Source: Hexactinellida sp. DTS-2022 (Eukaryota; Porifera; Hexactinellida). Taken from it: a DNA stretch of 64,000 nt. Under the pieces are notes generated by a model. The model did no database searches. It saw only the letters and a program-made list of their open reading frames with translations, and was not told where the DNA came from. Made by a program: the position numbers and the translations under genes. Shown in pieces: positions 1 through 10,816 of this stretch; the first letter of the stretch is position 1; each line of letters opens with the position of its first letter. The stretch spans positions 3,906,001 through 3,970,000 of the forward strand of contig JAPNXP010000002.1 in NCBI GenBank assembly GCA_028753945.1, read 5' to 3'.

Positions 1-106
1 GTTTAGAATTTTGATAAGATCTAAATAAAAAATATTGCGAACTTTTGGAACCAAAAAATGAATAAAAAGGTCATCTTTTCATTCATTCACGTGGGGTAAT
101 TTAACC
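1..106 (-). repeat. TTAA-flanked MITE, family T1, copy A (partial)
   Basis: Reverse-oriented copy, cut by the window edge and internally deleted: it jumps from the segment ending in tcatctttt directly to the terminal block attcacgtggggtaattta. It ends with aacc followed by TTAA at 107-110, which it shares with the next copy. The family is recognised by six further copies in the window. Confidence 0.85.
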
Positions 107-110
107 TTAA

Positions 111-829
111 GGTTAAATTACCCTACGTGAATGAAAGTTCTTGTATTAATCTGTAATTGTGAGAAAAATATACCTATACGGTACAAATCAATAAACCAAA
201 AAGAAAATGACCCTATCTATTATACTTTTTATTTTTTGTCGGTTTCAAAATTTGGCTAATACAAATCTCCCATAGGGCGATTTCCAAAAGTTGTGGTAGA
301 TATTATGCGGTAATTTGGCAATGCGGCCACCAATGTATGTATCAGAATCAATATTCAAAGATTATAAGCGTAAGGAGTTGGTAGACGGTTTACATTTTTG
401 AATTATGACTTGGAATTTTTTTTATCAAGCATTTTATCAAATTTCTCATAAAAAGATGACCTTTTTATCCATTTTTTGGTTCCAAAAGGTCGCAATATTT
501 TTAATGTACATTTTATCAAAATTCTAAACCGCCCACCAACCGCCCATAACGATGATCTATCTGATAGATCACACATTACAGGTCTTTAGCAAATAATGAT
601 CTTGCAAACCACACACTAATCAGGTGGAGTCTGAAAAAATCCCCCTATGGGACTTTTGTATTTGCATAATACTGCAAGCCAAATAATTTCGAATTTATAG
701 AAGATAATTAGATTTTGTTTTCAGTATCGATATAGCTGTAATGTCTTCCATCATATATGTGAAATTCAAACTCCCACCTTGAAAACTAAATTCATGTGTT
801 TTTTTGGGTGAATCTGCCGTAATTTAACC
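111..829 (+). mobile_element. TTAA-flanked MITE, family T1, copy B
   Basis: About 720 bp with terminal inverted repeats GGTTAAATTAC at both ends and TTAA on each side (107-110 and 830-833). It has no coding capacity. The TTAA target preference is known for the piggyBac and Kolobok superfamilies; which one mobilised it is inference. It lies head to head with copy A and shares one TTAA with it. Confidence 0.85.
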
Positions 830-833
830 TTAA

Positions 834-1170
834 AATGGATTATTGATATTACTAGGAAGTTGGAACTAAGCTCTAGCTTATTATTTAATTATAAAGTTCA
901 TGGTTTCAGTTCTGTAATGACACCACCATATATGGGTATGTAAATTTATAGAAGAGTGACCATTTGGTTACGAGTCTCATTTGTATTTCCAATGAGTTTG
1001 TAGTAGGATATTGATGTGAATAGATGGTTAGATCTAAGCTCTAGAGTTTATACTTTCGTTGATATAAATTTTGCTGTGTCATCAAAATTGGGCACATTAC
1101 ATGCCCTTATAGGGATCATTTTGAAAAAGGAGGGTGTTAGGGTCCCAAAATGTATTATGAACGTATTTGA
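834..1170 (-). repeat. Interspersed repeat family R, copy 1
   Basis: Shares blocks such as tgtgtcatcaaaattgggca, the gctctagagtttata segment and cccaaaatgtattatgaac with the inverse-oriented copies near 7060-7380, 7600-9000 and 40100-40560. It has no open frame and its ends are not defined. Confidence 0.6.
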
Positions 1171-2394
1171 AGTCGGGTAGATATATGGATATATGGATCA
1201 TTACACTCATGCGCGGCGCCAGCTTTATCGAACTGGAGGGCATGGGGCGGCGGCCAATTTTTTATGGGGGAAGCTTTTCCATCAGTCAGAATTTATCTGA
1301 AAACAATGGAGCTAGGATGAACTTGTCATAATTACAAACTATCCAGGGATTTTTTGAAATTATATTTGCTTATATTCCCGTTAATAGACAAGTAATGTAT
1401 TACAAATAATGTTATTCTTTTTGAAATAATTATCACAAATGGTGTTAATAAATTTGTTTTGCTATTTTGCTGGTGCGTCGATGCTACAATTCGAGATATT
1501 CGGTGATAATATTTATGTTGCGATGAAAGTCGAGCGAGCGTAGCGAGCGAGCTAAAAATTTTATTAAATATTTCGAGACTCTAGAAATGTTTCCAGGGAA
1601 TGGGAACAACTTATCTGGTTTGAACGATGAATAAATAAAGAATGTATGAATACTTTAATGAAATACAATTATACAAACATATAAATGTTGTAAAACGTAT
1701 ATTGAATTTGGTTTCCCTTTAATTAAATAGTATAAATTTGCAAGAACAAATAACAATTTATATAATAAAATTTGTAAGAATATATCCAATAGTAAGCACC
1801 CAATATAAATATTAGCATCCTTGCTTGACACAATGAGTCCATCAGCCCAATGCATGAAGCCTCATTTATAATAATTTTCAAAAAACTCACAGAGTCCCGA
1901 AAGGCGCGGGGCCCTAGGCCATGGCCTATTTGGCCTATGCGGTAATCCGGCCCTGCTTCGTGCAACTCCCATGATATTCATTTTTCTATGTCCACTGATT
2001 TTATCTCGGTTACCATTACACTATGTAACAACATTTTTGTTTATGTTGCTTTCTCAACTAATCTTTGATAATTTGGACCTGGGGATTCAGAATATTACAT
2101 TTGTTTTTACCAATCGTCAATATTTTTCTAAAAAAATCAGAACTGTGTACTGAAATTTCTTAGTCGTGGCAACAAAATTAGAAATGTTCGATAATTTTTG
2201 GTAACTTCGTTTCAGCACATGAGTGTTTTCAATTTGTAGAACATTACCCAATATCTCGAATCACAAACGTCATTATTATTAGCTGACCTTATCCCATTCA
2301 AATTTTGTTTATAGGGTTGGGAATTTAGTACCATTTCGAGATGCTGAAATCCTGTATATAGTGTTTGTATTTATTTAATACTTATTTTTCTTAG
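1171..2394. other. Non-coding stretch with one probable hAT end
   Basis: No supportable gene. There are GC-rich patches at about 1206-1265 and 1895-1960. The latter ends with ccggccctg at 1955, which read on the minus strand gives CAGGGCCGGATTACC, a typical hAT-type terminus. No partner end or 8-bp duplication was found. A gagcgagcg motif at about 1533 recurs elsewhere in the window. A polypyrimidine tract ending in ttcttag at 2394 precedes the next gene and looks like a splice acceptor. Confidence 0.4.
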
Positions 2395-4104
2395 CAAATT
2401 ACTCTTCTCTTGTCACATACATGTATGGCTTGTGGTTCTAGGCGAATTTGTAAACATTCTGCTGATTCATTTTGCTATGTATGTGGATACTACATTGGTC
2501 CCAAGCAGGTCAAAAGTGCAATTACGACTGGGACAAAGTTCGCCACAGCATATCATGAATATTTTGGAATGCCAATAGGAGATCAAGACAAATCATGGGC
2601 TCCTCACGTAAGTTGCGGTAGTTGCAGATCAACATTGGAAGGCTGGCTACGTGGTAATCGGAAACGCATGCCATTCTCGATTCCTCGGATTTGGAGGGAG
2701 CCAACTAACCACCATGATGATTGTAATTTCTGTATGGTGGATATCTCAAAGTTTAAGAAAGTTCGAGATCGAATGATTGTTTCATATCCTAGTATACCGT
2801 CTTCTATTGCACCGGTCTCACATTGTGAGTCACTATTAATTCCATATCCACCTTTATCTGAACAACAAACAGAAGAACAAGCCTCAGATTGAGATATGAA
2901 TGATGATTCCAACTACGACGAACAAATCTCAAGCAGGTCACCACACTTCCCTAACCAAGAAGAAATGGACGACTTGATTAGAGATTTAGGCCATACAAAG
3001 TCCAATGCCGAACTTTTGACTTCTCGTCTGCAAGAATGGAATTTACTGGATCCTCGTTGCAAAGTTAGTGTATATAGGAAAAGGCATCAAACCTTTGCGT
3101 CTTTCTTCACATATTCTAAATCAGACTCTTTGTGCTACTGTTCTGATGTGTATGGACTTTTTCGCGAAATTAAATGCGAGTACAATTCAATTGATTGGCT
3201 TTTGTTCATTGACAGCTCGGCAAGAAGTCTGAAGGCCGTTTACTTCATAATGGGAATATTTTCCCATCAATACCATTGGCTCACTCAGCTCATATGAAGG
3301 AGGACTATGAAAATGTAAAGCAATTGTTAGATAGAATCAACTATCAGAGTTACAATTGGGATCTGTGTTGTGACTTCAAAATGATAGGATTCCTACTTGG
3401 GCCACAAGGTGGGTACACTAAGTATTCTTGCTTCCTTTGTCTATGGGACAGTAGAGCAGATCGTGAGCACTATTCTAGAAGAGAATGGCCTATCAGAAAC
3501 GAATTAGTTCCGGGTCAACAAAATGTCCACAACGAAGCCCTTGTCGAAAGAGATAAAATTCTGCTGCCTCCACTCCACATCAAACTTGGGCTTGCCAAGC
3601 AGTTTTGATTGCGATGCTTTTAATCATTTACGCTCAATGTTCCCACAATTGTCTGAGGCTAAAATAAAAGGTGGTGTATTCGTTGGCCCACAAATTTTGA
3701 AGATGTTAAGATCGAAAGAGTTTGAAGATACCATGACCATTAATCAAAAAAGCGCATTGGATGCTCTCCGGGCTGTAGTGCATGGGTTTCTTGGAAATCA
3801 TAAGAGTGAAAACTACAAAGATCTAGTGGAAAATTTAATTAAACAATACCGAAAACAAGGTTGCAGAATGTCGTTAAAACTACACTATCTACATTCCCAT
3901 CTGGACTTTTTCAAAGAAAATTGGGGGACGTGAGTGATGAACATGGTGAACGTTTTCACCAGGACATACAAACGATGGAAAAGAGATACCAGGGGAAATG
4001 GGATACTGCTATGATGGGTGACTACATTTGGGGCTTAATCCGAAGGATAATTCGGAACACAAGAAGAAATCTCGATCAAATGTGCATTTTTGAGATTTCT
4101 TGCT
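2395..4104 (+). pseudogene. Broken ORF of an unnamed multicopy metazoan repeat family
   Basis: I recognise this as a family present in many copies in invertebrate genomes, but I know no domain name or function for it. The N-terminus is cysteine-rich (MACGSRR, CYVCGYY), followed by WREPTNHHDDCNFC. Later landmarks are FIDSSARSLKAV, GYTKYSCFLCLWDSR, LPPLHIKLGL, FVGPQI, FLGNHKSENY, LHSHLDFF and HGERFHQDI. The reading frame is broken by an in-frame TGA at 2890 and by frameshifts near 3240, 3600 and 3930; each time the conserved text resumes in another frame. The first in-frame ATG is at 2425, but the conserved text begins upstream of it right after a good acceptor (ttcttag, 2394), so a spliced upstream exon is likely. 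A foldback element is inserted at the TGC-TGA stop region (TTGCT duplicated), so the coding part ends at the insertion. The broken state is clear; the biological role is unknown. Confidence 0.7.
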
Positions 4105-5174
4105 GCGTGACCTTCGATATATAAGGCCTGAGTGCTGGTTTGAACCATGGATTACTTAAAGTGCATTGAAAAATGGAGAATTGTTCTTTATCCCAATAAT
4201 TAGCAATGATAGAGCTGAAAAGTGTATTATAACTATATAGGAATATGGTACCCAGGTATACATAGCACTCTCCAGAATTGTGATATGTCATCATCTGATG
4301 ACGTAATGGTAATTTTGGTTGCGAATTATCTTGTTTTTCTAGCATACTTTTAACATAGTTAAACGCGTTATAAATGTTCAAAATTGGAACATGGTTATAC
4401 CCATAACTAGTTGAAAAAAATATATCGAAATTATAAATGGAATGTTGACACATTCCTCGGTTGCCATGGAAATGTATATTTCCTAAAATGTGTCATAACT
4501 CAAAAACTATGAATGTTATGTAAACTAGGCTGGTACTGATCTGTCCGGAATAGGTAACTTCCTATTCATTGATAATACATTTTATATGCCTAACTTCAAT
4601 AACTTTTGAGATCATGACATAATTAACACTTAATTCATTATTAGGTAATGACTCACTATCTCAAAGATGATTGAAGTTAGGCATATAAAATGTATTATCA
4701 ATGAATAGGAAGTTACCTATTCCGGACAGATCAGTACCAGCCTAGTTTACATAACATTCATAGTTTTTGAGTTATGACACATTTTAGGAAATATACATTT
4801 CCATGGCAACCGAGGAATGTGTCAACATTCCATTTATAATTTCGATATTTTTTTTTCAACTAGTTATGGGTATAACCATGTTCCAATTTTGAACATTTAT
4901 AACGCGTTTAACTATGTTAAAAGTATGCTAGAAAAACAAGATAATTCGCAACCAAAATTACCATTACGTCATCAGATGATGACATATCACAATTCTGGAG
5001 AGTGCTATGTATACCTGGGTACCATATTCCTATATAGTTATAATACACTTTTCAGCTCTATCATTGCTAATTATTGGGATAAAGAACAATTCTCCATTTT
5101 TCAATGCACTTTAAGTAATCCATGGTACACAAATTTTCGCTTAGCACTCAGGCCTTATATATCGAAGGTCACGC
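4105..5174. mobile_element. Foldback (long inverted repeat) element, 5-bp TSD
   Basis: Two arms of roughly 520 bp are near-perfect reverse complements, beginning GCGTGACCTTCGATATATAA at 4105 and ending with its complement at 5174, around a short spacer near 4620-4680. The flanks are TTGCT at 4100-4104 and TTGCT at 5175-5179, a 5-bp duplication. Each arm contains an open frame beginning MCQHSIYNFD that exists only because the arms mirror each other; I do not regard it as a gene. Superfamily unknown. Confidence 0.85.
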
Positions 5175-5559
5175 TTGCTGATAGAATTACTTTTCATTAT
5201 ACAATAACATTTTTAGAATTGCATGTAGTATTCCAAAAATAATTAATATTTACCGTATAGATCTATTTATTTCGCGATATTTAGGAAAAAATAATAAGAT
5301 GACAAAAATTTAGCCAATGCCTCTTCGCGAAGAAACTCGACGGAATACACTGAATGAAGTATTATTTAGAATCAGAAGGCAATAAAGTCGCTAAAATAAG
5401 GCAATTTTATAGATAAACAAAAAGAATTTATAAATTGTTGCACAGTATTATTCGAATAGTATATCAAAAATTTTATACTACGTATATTGGTTTATACAAC
5501 ATAGGTATTACATTTATGTATATTTTATCAAAATTATTATGCATTTCTATATAAATTAT
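5175..5559. other. AT-rich non-coding stretch
   Basis: No gene or repeat boundary that I can support. A short GC-rich patch (ctcttcgcgaagaaactcg) lies near 5322-5340. Confidence 0.5.
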
Positions 5560-5835
5560 TGTTTTGAGCTAAAGCCACGGACTAGTATGGAGACTAACTG
5601 CTATCTCGGCTCCCAACTCATTGGGATGCTATGTGAGTGGTTTCGTCCCATTCCAGGGACTCATCACGTGGGTAACCCTCGACCACCTTATTGCGCAGCC
5701 TCGAGCCGCTGTCGGTACCTGGGTACTAGTTCGTACTTCCGACCTGTGAATACTCACCCGGTGAGTATGCCTTACTGCCAACCTACTAAGTGCTCCTAAT
5801 CCTTAGTGCTCCCGAGGACCAGGGATATCGCATCA
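5560..5835 (-). repeat. GC-rich SINE- or retrozyme-like block
   Basis: About 270 bp, much richer in GC than its surroundings, containing the hammerhead-like motif on the minus strand. No convincing tRNA A or B box was found, no poly-A tail is evident, and it occurs once in the window. Its class is inferred only from the ribozyme. Confidence 0.4.
5637..5686 (-). ncRNA. Degenerate hammerhead ribozyme candidate
   Basis: Minus-strand order: GTGGTC (stem III strand plus a GUC cleavage triplet), then stem-loop I GAGGG-TTA-CCCAC with one A-A mismatch, then G-TGATGA, then stem-loop II GTCCC-TGGAAT-GGGAC with five pairs, then GAAA, then CCAC closing stem III with GTGG. This is the hammerhead layout with stem III open. 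The conserved C of the CUGANGA core is G here, so this copy is probably weak or inactive. Hammerheads of this kind are known from Penelope-like elements, SINEs and retrozymes. Confidence 0.6.
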
Positions 5836-5879
5836 GTATTAGTATAAAAAATATACAAAGATATATTACATATTCTTAA

Positions 5880-6547
5880 GGTTAAATTACCCCACGTGAA
5901 TGAAAGTTCTTGTATTAATCTGTAATTGTGAGAAATATATACCTATACGATACAAATCAATAAACCAAAAAGAAAATGTCCCTATCTATTATACTTTTTT
6001 ATTTTTGTCGGTTTCAAAATTTGGCTAATACAAATCTCCCATAGGGCGATTTCCAAAAGTGGTGGTCGATATTATGCGGTAATTTGGCATTGCAATTATC
6101 AATGTTTGTCATCAGAATCAATATTTAAAGATTATAAGCGTACGGAGTAGGTAGACGGTTTACATTTTTTAATTATGACTTGGAATTTTTTTTATCAAGC
6201 ATTTTATCAAATTTCGCATGAAAAGATGACCTTTTTATTCATTTTTTGGTTTCAAAAGGTCGCAATATTTTTTATTTAGATCTTATCAAAATTCTAAACC
6301 ACTCACCAACCGCCCATAACGATGATCTTTCTGATAGATCACACAGTACAGGTCTTTAGCAAATAATGATCTTGCAAACTACACACTTATCAGGTGGAGT
6401 CGAAAAAATCCCCCTATGGGACTTTTGTATTAGCATAATACTGCAAGCCCAATAATTTCGAATTTATAGAAGATAATTAGATTTCGTTTTCAGTTTCGAT
6501 ATAGCTATAATCTCTTCCATCATATATGTGAAATTCAAACTCCCACC
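5880..6547 (+). mobile_element. TTAA-flanked MITE, family T1, copy C (3' truncated)
   Basis: Starts with GGTTAAATTACC after TTAA at 5876-5879 and matches copy B closely up to aaactcccacc. The terminal ~50 bp, including the right inverted repeat, are missing. Confidence 0.85.
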
Positions 6548-7060
6548 CAGTGCGAACATCTTTGGATATTGAGGCAATTGTAAGAGTGTCTATATCGGCC
6601 ATGACAGCTCGTCAAAGTTAACACGTCAGATAGTGTTCGCCGTACTTGTTACCCATAAAAACTTGTTCAAATTAAGTTATATCGTCTTTTTATTGTTGAA
6701 TTCAGTTTCGAAGTAAAATTTCCGTTAACGCTACCTACGAGTACTATTTTGCCAATGGCTAAAAAATCACAAAAAAATTATAATACGTCTATAGACGCTT
6801 GATTAAGCCCCCAAGGATATGCAAAGGTCAAGCGTACAATATCTCGACTAATTTACCTCTATAAGACGATATTTGTGGTGCTGAGTGTACTTTTTCAGTG
6901 GTTCAGCACTTTCAGATGGATTGTTTGCTGTAACTGACATGATCTTTGGTGATTTTCCTTGAATATACCTGGCACATTAGATAGTCTTTGGTAAAAACAC
7001 CAAAATTGAAAGAAAATCATATAGAAAGAGAAAATTCGGAAAGTTAGGGCACATTATCAA
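6548..7060. other. Non-coding stretch with a TTAA-type terminus
   Basis: No gene. TTAA at 6725-6728 followed by CGCTACCTACGA at 6729-6740 matches, in inverse orientation, two sites at 12125-12136 and 12318-12329, each followed by TTAA. It may be the left end of a large nested element. Confidence 0.4.
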
Positions 7061-7380
7061 TCCTTGGGGTCCAATTTCTACACACCCCCTCTGAATACAT
7101 TTTTCAGACTCCAGTGCACCAAGAATAAAAATGTACTAGTGAAAAATGCTCGCAATACACGACTTCCTATGAGTCCCTAATACATTTTGTGACCCTCAGA
7201 CGCCCCGTTTTTTCAAATGACCATATATGCCATGGATATGTGCCACATTTTGATGATACAGCAATTTTGTATCTCATAAACTAGAGAAAGCAGAGCTTAG
7301 CTCTAATCAATTATTCACATCAATATATCACTGCATATATCATTGGAATAACAAATTGGAGTATTATCCAAATAGTCACC
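7061..7380 (+). repeat. Interspersed repeat family R, copy 2
   Basis: Carries the family blocks cgacttcctatgagtccc, gaccatatatgcc, a ttttgatgatacagcaa segment and cagagcttagctctaa. It ends immediately before the TTAA element starting at 7388. Confidence 0.6.
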
Positions 7381-7599
7381 ATGTTAAGGGTGTCCACGCA
7401 TAGAAAATATTCTGAAATTACCATAGAAATACAACATACCCCGATATTTTTTTGTGGTAAAATTACAGTAAACGACCATATCTATCGTTTGTACTTTGTT
7501 TTGAGTCTCTACCAATCGTATTTACATTGTTATGAGCTATTTTCTAAAGCAAAACATGGGTTTCACCACTTTTAACGATTCTCAAAACTCTATTCCTCA

Positions 7600-7923
7600 A
7601 CATTGGTAGGGTTGGCTGGTGTTTTCAATAGTATATCCAAGCAATCACCGACTAAAATAATGGACAATTCATCAAAAAAATTCTAAAAATGTGAAAATGA
7701 GAAACTTTATGGCCTATAATAACATTCGAGGGTACGTTTTCTTGTCACCTGAGGTGCTAGAAGCCTATTATACGTCTCAAAATATTCGTAATATCCGACT
7801 TCCTATCAGTAAATAATACCTTTCGTGACCCTAACATGCACCGTTTTCAAAATAATATATATATGGGCATGTAAGTGCCCAATTTTGATGACACAGCAAA
7901 TTTCTTCTATTCTAAAGTATAAA
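7600..7923 (+). repeat. Interspersed repeat family R, copy 3, left part
   Basis: Shares ccgacttcctatcagt, the tgggcatgtaagtgcccaat region and tgatgacacagcaaatt with the other copies. It is interrupted by the hAT-type MITE at 7932 and resumes at 8746. Confidence 0.6.
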
Positions 7924-7931
7924 CTCTAGAG

Positions 7932-8737
7932 CAGGGGCCGGCAACCTTTTGAATGAAGTGTGCCAGTTTACCTATAATGTCAACATATTTATGACCTTCC
8001 GTGCCAAATATAATCCTAATAGTTCTTTCCCTGTTAAAATTTGTCCCCAAATAGTCCCCGTACCAATTTTACCGGTAAATTTTGGTTCTGTGGGCCAATA
8101 TTCGATGGAAAATGGGCCAGGCCTGAAATATTTCGTCCCACGATGGGACCAGTATTTCATTGAATTTTGGTCATAGGATCATTTTCCATGGAATAATGGG
8201 CACTCGGAGCAAATTTCCCAGAAATAATAGGTCCGAAGACCTAGATTCCATTGGAAATGGTCTTAGGAACAATATTCCATGGAAAATGGTTCTAGCACCA
8301 GTTTTGCAGAGAATATTTGTCCTGGTACTTTCTTCCTCTCATGACGGACCCTCCAACCCGGATAATAAGTTCTTTTCCAGTCGTACGCGCTTAAATCTCG
8401 TTAAAACAGTTCTTCACTTTATTTTCAACTTATTACTAATTCCATCCCATGGTGGGACAAAAAATCTCAGGTTGTGACCATTTATCTATGATAATCTTTG
8501 TCGATCCGTACCAATTTTCCAAGTGGACCAAAATTTCTATGACATTTCTATCTCTTATGTATTTAATGACAAGTAATAACACTTTATTGGAGTTAAAACT
8601 TATGTGTTAGGTTGGCAAAAACAGAGAAAACTGAAAATCGTCGACAAGGAAGAGTTTGAGTAAAATCACTTAGCGTGCCGTGGAGAAATACTTCGCGTGC
8701 CATAAGTGGCACGCGTGCCTAGGGTTGCCGACCCCTG
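7932..8737. mobile_element. hAT-type MITE (CAGGGGYCGGCAACC termini)
   Basis: Left terminus CAGGGGCCGGCAACC, right terminus GGTTGCCGACCCCTG, with a perfect 8-bp target duplication CTCTAGAG at 7924-7931 and 8738-8745. The terminus type and the 8-bp duplication are typical of hAT elements. There is no transposase. Frames inside are low-complexity variations of ttccatggaa and are not genes. Confidence 0.92.
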
Positions 8738-8745
8738 CTCTAGAG

Positions 8746-9000
8746 CTTAGCTCTAACCATCTATTCAGATCAACATCCCACTACAAACTCATCGGAAGAA
8801 CAAATGATACCAATATCATAATGGACTCAATCTTATTAATTCACATGCCCATACATGGTGGTGTCATTTCAGTGATGTGACAATAAATCTTTAAATTAAT
8901 TAATATGCGAGAGCTTAACTCTAACTTCCAAGTAATATCTATGATCCAATTCAAGTTAGAAGGTAAAGTTTAAAAGGATAAGGAACATTTTTCTACAGGA
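8746..9000 (+). repeat. Interspersed repeat family R, copy 3, right part
   Basis: Continues copy 3 after the hAT-type insertion: gagcttagctctaaccatct followed by the family segment with actcatcgg and atgcccatacatggtggtgt. Confidence 0.6.
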
Positions 9001-9045
9001 TTGCACCTCTCAGCACGATTTTCTGGGATTATTTCGGTTGACCAT

Positions 9046-9739
9046 TAGAGCCGAGCGAATAGACACGAACACGACACGAACACGAACACGACACGACACG
9101 AATTCGTGTTCGTGTCGTGTTAGACCAAAGTTTTCGTGTTCGTGTCGTGTTCGTGTTCAAGGTTTATGTCTCGTGTCGTGTTCGTGTCGTGTTGTGCCAA
9201 AACCTTCGTGTTCGTGTCGTTTTCGTGTTCAAAGTTCATGTATCTTGATCGTCTTCGTGTGGTGTTGGGTAAAAATTCATGGAGGTTTTGTTATTAAAAT
9301 TATACAATACTTGTGGTATTCAAGTTATTGTATTGTATTCCTATTTCACTTTTGTGTTCCCGTTAAATTGTTGTTCAACCACAATTGCTTTCTTATATTG
9401 TCACTAGTATTTGAGACAATTCTTCCATATTGCGTTCATAACTTAGACCGTGGTCCACGCTTCGACTTATTTACATTCAAATATAATTATGAATGTTACG
9501 ATTTCTTAATTTATATATATTAATTTGATTTTTCAAAACTATGTATTCGGTGTCCGAGTTTCGAGTTTTTTATTGATATTCATGTTTCGTGTTTCGTGTT
9601 TCGTGTTCGTGTTCGTGTTTCGTGTTTCGTGTTCGTGTTCTGTTTGTGTGGCGAATTTCGTGTTCGTGTCGTGTTCGTGTCATATGTTTCGTGTTCGTGT
9701 TAGTGTAAAAGACAAATTTCAACACGACGCTCACCTCTA
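9046..9739. mobile_element. hAT-type MITE with CGTGTT subterminal repeats
   Basis: Ends TAGAGCCGAGCG and CGCTCACCTCTA, with a perfect 8-bp duplication TTGACCAT at 9038-9045 and 9740-9747. Both subterminal regions are dense arrays of cgtgttcgtgtc in opposite orientations, a layout expected of transposase-binding repeats. Open frames across it are artefacts of the repeat. Confidence 0.9.
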
Positions 9740-10279
9740 TTGACCATATGCCGGACTAAATGCCGGACTTTTTGGGAAAAGTACAAGAGATTAAGACTAA
9801 AAAAATTTCATGCACAATAATTGATACTTAGAAATGATCCCAGATTTTTTTTAATTCAAAAATCATTAATAACCAAAGAGATAATAATCAAAAAGTGTTG
9901 AAATCAACGAAAATATATACTTTTTCCTTCACCGGACCCTTTAAAATAACTTATTGGCTCATATAATTTCATAAAAGGTCATTGGGTCAAATACACGTTT
10001 CAAATAGCCCTAATAGAAGTTAAAAATTGAATTAGAACATTCTAGAACAACTGTAAAGTTATTTCAGAATACATATAAACTCTGTTATACAGGATATACG
10101 CACAATTCCTATTCTTAAAATAATCTATAATTAGACAAATGAATTTGTTCTGGAAGTGAATAACTTTCTTATAAGTCATCATTTTTGCTAGTTGGTTCCA
10201 CACAAACGTTTGGGGAAATGTTTGCGCAAATTGATAGTGAAATGTTGAATTACAAATGTCTATGCGTGGACACCGTTAA

Positions 10280-10812
10280 GAAGCCCATGCCCAGATATGG
10301 AGGTATCATATGACCATCACAAACCATCGATCATGAATTTCAGAGTAGTGCAAGTGCTTCGTTCTAAATTGCTAACACTATCAGTAATCGTTTTCGAGTA
10401 ATATGAACTGCTTCAATTATCTTCAAACCATTATCTGTCAGAAGTATTGAAGGTTTGTGCCACTATTGTGTCTTTCTAAACCCTCTTCTCCACATAAATA
10501 TTTTCTAATACCGCCTGTGGAAAAAGCTAGAGAACTCCGTGATTATTTATCATATCAGCTTGAAATTTCTGGGAGATGTAGTTTATATATATATCTAAAT
10601 ATCGTTCAGAGAGTTTCCATACTTTTTTCTAATTTCGCAAAGCTGTATGGCCACATTTCTCTAAAATAGGGATATTCCATCGAAAAATTGACCTAAATTT
10701 TTGAATTCCTAATAAATAATGTTAATTTAGATAATATTGGTGATTTTCTCGTATACGCAAGTTGAATGCATATTTATTTGACGAGTTATGAAGTAAAACA
10801 AAGTGTTTCAAG
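10280..10812. other. Non-coding stretch
   Basis: AT-rich. No gene or repeat boundary I can support. Confidence 0.5.
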
Positions 10813-10816
10813 TTAT

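Larger units (their letters stand above)
7388..10275. mobile_element. TTAA-flanked composite element
   Basis: The left end is GGGTGTCCACGCATAGA after TTAA (7384-7387). The right end is the complement, TCTATGCGTGGACACCG, before TTAA (10276-10279). The 2.9-kb interior is enlarged by two hAT-type insertions and holds family R sequence. No transposase is readable. Pairing of the two ends rests on ~16 matching bases. Confidence 0.7.

Noticed and set aside
4076..5242. Two similar proteins (MCQHSIYNFD...) encoded on opposite strands
   Set aside because: They are mirror copies produced by the foldback arms; no motif, no supporting codon pattern.
5560..5835. tRNA or 5S-derived gene
   Set aside because: No proper A and B boxes, cloverleaf or 5S internal control region could be made out on either strand.
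9038..9743. 161- and 72-residue frames rich in Cys, Ser and Arg or Phe and Val
   Set aside because: Produced by the cgtgttcgtgtc repeats of a MITE.
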